Shown: positions 5,650 through 8,560 of the stretch, piece after piece | Layout of the letters: every line of letters begins with the position of its first letter | Numbering within the stretch: the stretch's first letter is position 1 | Source: Fibrobacteria bacterium GUT77 | GTDB lineage: Bacteria > Fibrobacterota > Chitinivibrionia > Chitinivibrionales > Chitinispirillaceae | NCBI GenBank assembly: GCA_001462255.1 | Contig: LIUJ01000090.1 | Span: 1 to 8,560, forward strand | Direction of reading: 5' to 3' | Length of the DNA: 8,560 nucleotides | Position numbers and translations under genes: made by a program | Notes under the pieces: generated by a model | Databases searched by the model: none | What the model saw: the letters and a program-made list of their open reading frames with translations, nothing else | Told to the model about the DNA's origin: nothing

Positions 5650-7473
5650 ATGAACAAAGCCATAAAAAAACATGTCGCCGTTGTGTTCGCTATAGTAGCC
5701 GCGGTCGCGTTGTTCACCGCGGGTTGCGTTACCGGCAACAAGGGCGGTCGACGAGCCGCCGCGGACGCGCAAGGCGACAATAGATATATAACGCGCGCTA
5801 TGGGGTTTCCGTTAGACGGTTCCGACGTCTCCCCGGATTCCGCCGATCGCTATCGGCTCGCTCAGGATCACTTTATAATTGCCCTTGACTACGAGCGGCG
5901 CGGTCTTCATGAGGCGGCCTTCGAACTTTACGAAATAGCCTACGATTTTTGGCCGCGTTCCGGCTTTTTACGCAAAACGGTGGCCGATGAGTATGTGCGG
6001 CGTAACGAGTACGATAGGGCGCTTACCCTATTTTCCGCCGTAAAACTCTCCGACTTGACAGCTGACGAGTTGCGAACGCTCAGCTTGATTTACCAACGCT
6101 TAGGCAATATTGAGAAAGCGGCGGAGGCGATGGAGGCGCTTGGGAGCGAGCGTAGCGAAGAGGAGATATACGCGCTTGCCCTCCTCTATGAGTCTATGGG
6201 GCGTAAAGACAAGGCTATGAAGAGTTTTCGCGATTTTTTCGCCGGAAGTCCGCGTTCGGCCGGATTCGGCGTAAAAATGGCAATGTTCAGCGTGGGGGAG
6301 AGGCGTTTGGCCGACGCGGAGAGCTTGGCCGTCATACTGCGGAGTTTGTATCCGGACAACGCGGAGATCGCGGCGCTCTTGGGTACGGTTAAGTATTTGG
6401 GGCGCGATACCGCCGCGGCCATACCGCTCTTTGACGAGGCTCTTAGATTGGATTCGCTAAACGAGGAGGCGTTGCGTACGTTGGCTCATATCCGTCTCGT
6501 TAAGGAGCAGTATCCTGAGGCGATATCCCTATATGAGCGGCTCACGGCGTTGGGGCCGGTTGCCGCCGTCTATAAGCGCGGCCTGGCCTTTTTGCTCTTT
6601 CACGCCAAGGAGTACGCGGCGGCCGAAAAAATTTTTGATGAGTTGCTTACCGGGGAGGGCGACGGCAAGGACGTAGTGGGGAAGCCTGAATTGTACCTTT
6701 ATCGCGGGCTCGTTTACGCTCAGACCAAGAGGACAGATAAGGCGGCGGCGGAGTTTAGGGCGGCGCTTGCCTTAGACCCGCGATACGAGGAGGCTTGGAA
6801 AGAACTCTGCTACATGTACATCATGGCAAAAGACAAGGAGAAAGCGAATCGCGCCGTGGATGAGTACATAGCCGCGTTTCCCAACTCGGCGCAGGGGTGG
6901 AGGTTCCGCGGGTATGTCTTGAATATGCGCGAGAAGCACGAGGAGGCCATTGTCGCGCTTAAAAAGGCGACGGAGATTGATCCCGCCGACTATTTTTCGT
7001 GGTTTGAGATAGGTAGCATATTGGAGAAACGCAAGCGTATCGACGAAGCGGCCGTAGCGTTTAGAAACGTCTTGCGCATACATCCTGAAGACGCGCAGGC
7101 GGCGAATTACCTCGGCTATATGTGGGCCGAGGCCGGGGTGATGTTGGACAGCGCCAAGATACTCATAGAGATCGCGCTCAAAAAAGAGCCCAATAACGGA
7201 GCGTATTTAGACTCATACGCATGGGTCTTTTACCGAATGGGCGACTACGAAAAAGCGCTGCACTATATGAACAAAGCGTTGGAGCAAGACGGCGTACACA
7301 ACGATCCGGTGCCGTACGAGCATATCGGGGACATTTATTTTAAGCTTTCCGATTACAAGGCCGCGGAGGACGCGTACAAGCGTAGCCTTGAGTTGAAAAC
7401 GGAGGATGCCAAAAGGATAAGGGAGCGGTTGGTAGAGATAAAAAATTTAATGCGCGGTAAAAAGGGGCAGTAG
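5650..7473 (+). CDS. TPR-repeat lipoprotein
   Basis: This 607-residue protein begins with a lipoprotein signal peptide: MNKAIKKH, a hydrophobic core (9-23) and a lipobox ending TAGC, with Cys26 as the likely lipidated residue. After a linker (27-65) it consists of tandem tetratricopeptide repeats from about 68 to 590, clear in units such as YRLAQDHFIIALDYERRGLH (68-87), LYLYRGLVYAQTKRTDKAAA (348-367), WFEIGSILEKRKRIDEAAVA (451-470) and YLDSYAWVFYRMGDYEKALH (519-538). The C-terminal block (NYLGYMWAEAG, then NNGAYLDSYAWVFYRMGDYEKAL, here split as residues 487-497 and 515-537, then EHIGDIYFKL at 557-566) strongly resembles the TPR proteins encoded just before lolB in Proteobacteria. TPRs mediate protein contacts; the protein should face the periplasm. 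It is 15 bases after the PASTA gene and 1 base before the next gene. Its specific partner is unknown; the neighbouring LolB-like protein is the obvious candidate. Confidence 0.9.
   Translation: MNKAIKKHVAVVFAIVAAVALFTAGCVTGNKGGRRAAADAQGDNRYITRAMGFPLDGSDVSPDSADRYRLAQDHFIIALDYERRGLHEAAFELYEIAYDFWPRSGFLRKTVADEYVRRNEYDRALTLFSAVKLSDLTADELRTLSLIYQRLGNIEKAAEAMEALGSERSEEEIYALALLYESMGRKDKAMKSFRDFFAGSPRSAGFGVKMAMFSVGERRLADAESLAVILRSLYPDNAEIAALLGTVKYLGRDTAAAIPLFDEALRLDSLNEEALRTLAHIRLVKEQYPEAISLYERLTALGPVAAVYKRGLAFLLFHAKEYAAAEKIFDELLTGEGDGKDVVGKPELYLYRGLVYAQTKRTDKAAAEFRAALALDPRYEEAWKELCYMYIMAKDKEKANRAVDEYIAAFPNSAQGWRFRGYVLNMREKHEEAIVALKKATEIDPADYFSWFEIGSILEKRKRIDEAAVAFRNVLRIHPEDAQAANYLGYMWAEAGVMLDSAKILIEIALKKEPNNGAYLDSYAWVFYRMGDYEKALHYMNKALEQDGVHNDPVPYEHIGDIYFKLSDYKAAEDAYKRSLELKTEDAKRIRERLVEIKNLMRGKKGQ
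7462..7467 (+). promoter_or_regulatory. Ribosome-binding site supporting a TTG start
   Basis: AAGGGG inside the last codons of the TPR gene ends 7 bases before the TTG at 7475. With the typical MKKA start and lipoprotein signal that follow, it makes the TTG the best start. Confidence 0.6.
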
Positions 7474-7474
7474 G

Positions 7475-8224
7475 TTGAAAAAGGCTATTTGCTATAGATA
7501 TTTGCCCGTACTCTTAGCCGTAGCGCTTGCTATGGCGGCGGGTTGCGCCGGTACGGCCAAAGGCGGCGCCGGAGACACGGGACAGGCGGCTCTCGCCGTC
7601 GACGACGCGGCTATGGAATTGATACTGCGTAAACCGGAGTTAGCCGAGTTTAAGGGATACGGCGAGATCAATATGTCGGGCGGTGGGGCTAAAGCGTCGG
7701 GCAAGGTTGAGGCGCGCCGCAGAAGCGACGGCTATGTTAAGGCGCAAATTTACACGCCTATCGGCACGGTAGCGGCTTCCATAGAGGCTGAGAATTTTAA
7801 GGGGAACGTGAAGGTCGATAAAGAGGTAAAAGAATTTACATACGATAACAAGATGACCGGAGTGTCTTTTCCGTGCGCCGAAAATTTTACATACGGTGAA
7901 TTTATAAACGCGTTTACAGGCGCGATGCCGGGTGTATTTAGGGAATTGCCCGTTACTCCCGATTCTCTGAAGCAACGTAAAAAGTCGCCCGGCAAGGCTA
8001 CGGCCGTGTGGAATTTCGACACGTTGTCGGTGCGCGCTCAACTCAAAATCAAAAACGGAAAGCCGCCGATGTTGGAATCGGTTCTCTTTAGATACAACAT
8101 AGGCGGAAGCAAATTTTCGATACAATTCGCGAACTTCAAAAACGGGGCGGCGAGAGAAATTACGTTCAAACAGGGCAGCAAAAATTATATTAACGTAAAA
8201 TATGAATCAATCATCGGGCGTTAG
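7475..8224 (+). CDS. LolB/DUF4292-like outer-membrane lipoprotein
   Basis: This 249-residue protein starts at TTG with MKKA, has a hydrophobic core (10-21) and a lipobox MAAGC, so Cys24 is the probable lipidated residue. After a small Gly/Ala-rich linker, residues about 48-245 look all-beta: a strand pair around EFKGYGEINMSG (57-68) and SGKVEARRR (75-83), then VKAQIYTPIGTVAASIEAE (88-106), which recalls the PLG-type turn of LolB and DUF4292 proteins. Then come KVDKEVKEFTYDN (113-125) and a helix NFTYGEFINAFTGAMPG (137-153), and more strands to the end. LolB accepts lipoproteins from LolA and inserts them in the outer membrane; DUF4292 proteins belong to a related fold. Placement one base after a TPR lipoprotein gene agrees with TPR-lolB pairs of Proteobacteria and TPR-DUF4292 pairs of Bacteroidota. 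The family call rests on pattern and context and is moderate; a different periplasmic beta protein is possible. Confidence 0.8.
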   Translation: MKKAICYRYLPVLLAVALAMAAGCAGTAKGGAGDTGQAALAVDDAAMELILRKPELAEFKGYGEINMSGGGAKASGKVEARRRSDGYVKAQIYTPIGTVAASIEAENFKGNVKVDKEVKEFTYDNKMTGVSFPCAENFTYGEFINAFTGAMPGVFRELPVTPDSLKQRKKSPGKATAVWNFDTLSVRAQLKIKNGKPPMLESVLFRYNIGGSKFSIQFANFKNGAAREITFKQGSKNYINVKYESIIGR

Positions 8225-8233
8225 GGATATGAT

Positions 8234-8560
8234 ATGCTGAAACGGATTTCGCGAAATATTTGTATGGACGACATTCGGCAAACGATATTGCCCGTCGTCT
8301 CCGCGTTGTCGGTTTCGCTTATGATAATAGCCTTTTTTGCATCGCCCGCGTCGTCACAAAACGAAAATGCCGGTACCGTCGCCTTTCCGTTTCTTGTTAT
8401 GGGGTACGACGCGCGCTCAATGGCCATGGGCGGCGCGGCCTGCGCCGTTCAAAACGGGATTTACGGCGTCCTCTCCAATCCCGCCGCCGTCGGTTACGTA
8501 AGCGTTACGCAGGTAATGGGCGGGTATCGGCAGGTAATGATGGATGTGTGGGGATATCCG
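8234..8560 (+). CDS. PorV/UPF0164-like outer-membrane barrel protein, 5' part
   Basis: The first 109 codons are present; the gene runs off the window end. ATG 8234 follows AGGGA (8223-8227) by 6 bases and the previous stop by 9 bases, so it belongs to the same operon. The N-terminus is rather long (17 residues) before a hydrophobic signal segment (about 18-38) with a likely cleavage near ASPASSQ. The mature start carries FPFLVMGYDARSMAMGGAACAV (residues 51-72, given here in two parts: FPFLVMGYDA then RSMAMGGAACAV) and LSNPAAVGY (80-88). This matches the FadL-type barrels of the PorV/PorQ and UPF0164 families (pattern g..fL..g.daRs.amGga..a......a...NPA). PorV is a type IX secretion component in Bacteroidota, but many family members elsewhere have no known role. 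An in-frame ATG at codon 11 could be an alternative start with a more usual signal peptide. Confidence 0.8.
   Translation, partial: MLKRISRNICMDDIRQTILPVVSALSVSLMIIAFFASPASSQNENAGTVAFPFLVMGYDARSMAMGGAACAVQNGIYGVLSNPAAVGYVSVTQVMGGYRQVMMDVWGYP

Noticed and set aside
7640..8125. 161-codon minus-strand frame across the LolB-like gene
   Set aside because: Rich in Arg, His and Leu with no motif. The plus-strand frame has a lipobox, ribosome site and operon spacing.

Overview
The window carries mostly housekeeping and cell-envelope genes of a Gram-negative bacterium, at moderate GC and packed densely. Two lipoproteins, a PASTA protein with a periplasmic region and an outer-membrane barrel of the PorV/UPF0164 type show a double-membrane cell. 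The PorV-like start, the TPR gene next to a LolB/DUF4292-like lipoprotein, and a DXS of FCB appearance suggest the Fibrobacterota/Chlorobiota/Bacteroidota side of the tree. Fibrobacterota-like is my best guess, at low confidence; no rRNA or other decisive marker is present.

Left block (1-1650, plus strand): the 3' end of a yicC-family gene, a short T-rich spacer, rpoZ (RNA polymerase omega) and coaBC (pantothenate to coenzyme A). rpoZ and coaBC overlap by one base (TAATG) and are surely co-transcribed. In many bacteria gmk lies between yicC and rpoZ; here it is absent. A complete dxs (first step of the MEP isoprenoid pathway) follows on the minus strand, converging on coaBC with only 16 bases between stop codons.

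Middle (3569-4851): a 201-bp AT-rich divergent promoter region with several A-tracts separates dxs from a plus-strand gene for an exported protein with five 15-bp/5-residue YGQPD-type repeats, an AMIN-like middle domain and a C-terminal glycine-rich membrane segment. A hairpin over its stop codon is a plausible terminator. A new promoter, a hairpin near the predicted transcript start and a 9-codon upstream ORF with ATGA overlap come before the next operon.

Right block (4852-8560, plus strand) looks like one envelope operon: a membrane-anchored three-PASTA protein without a kinase, a 607-residue TPR lipoprotein, a 249-residue LolB/DUF4292-like lipoprotein starting at TTG, and the 5' part of a PorV/UPF0164-like outer-membrane protein cut by the window edge. 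The gene spacings are 15, 1 and 9 bases. The order TPR then LolB-like suggests a role in lipoprotein or outer-membrane assembly; this is inference from context.

Three candidate promoters (dxs, the AMIN-like gene, the PASTA operon) share the pattern TTGNNN, 17 bp, TATATT, consistent with a sigma-70-type signal. I saw no tRNA, rRNA, CRISPR, insertion sequence or phage gene, and no convincing new multi-gene system. The most open questions are the AMIN-like repeat protein and the PASTA-TPR-LolB-like-PorV-like cluster. No stretch without a gene exceeds about 200 bases.
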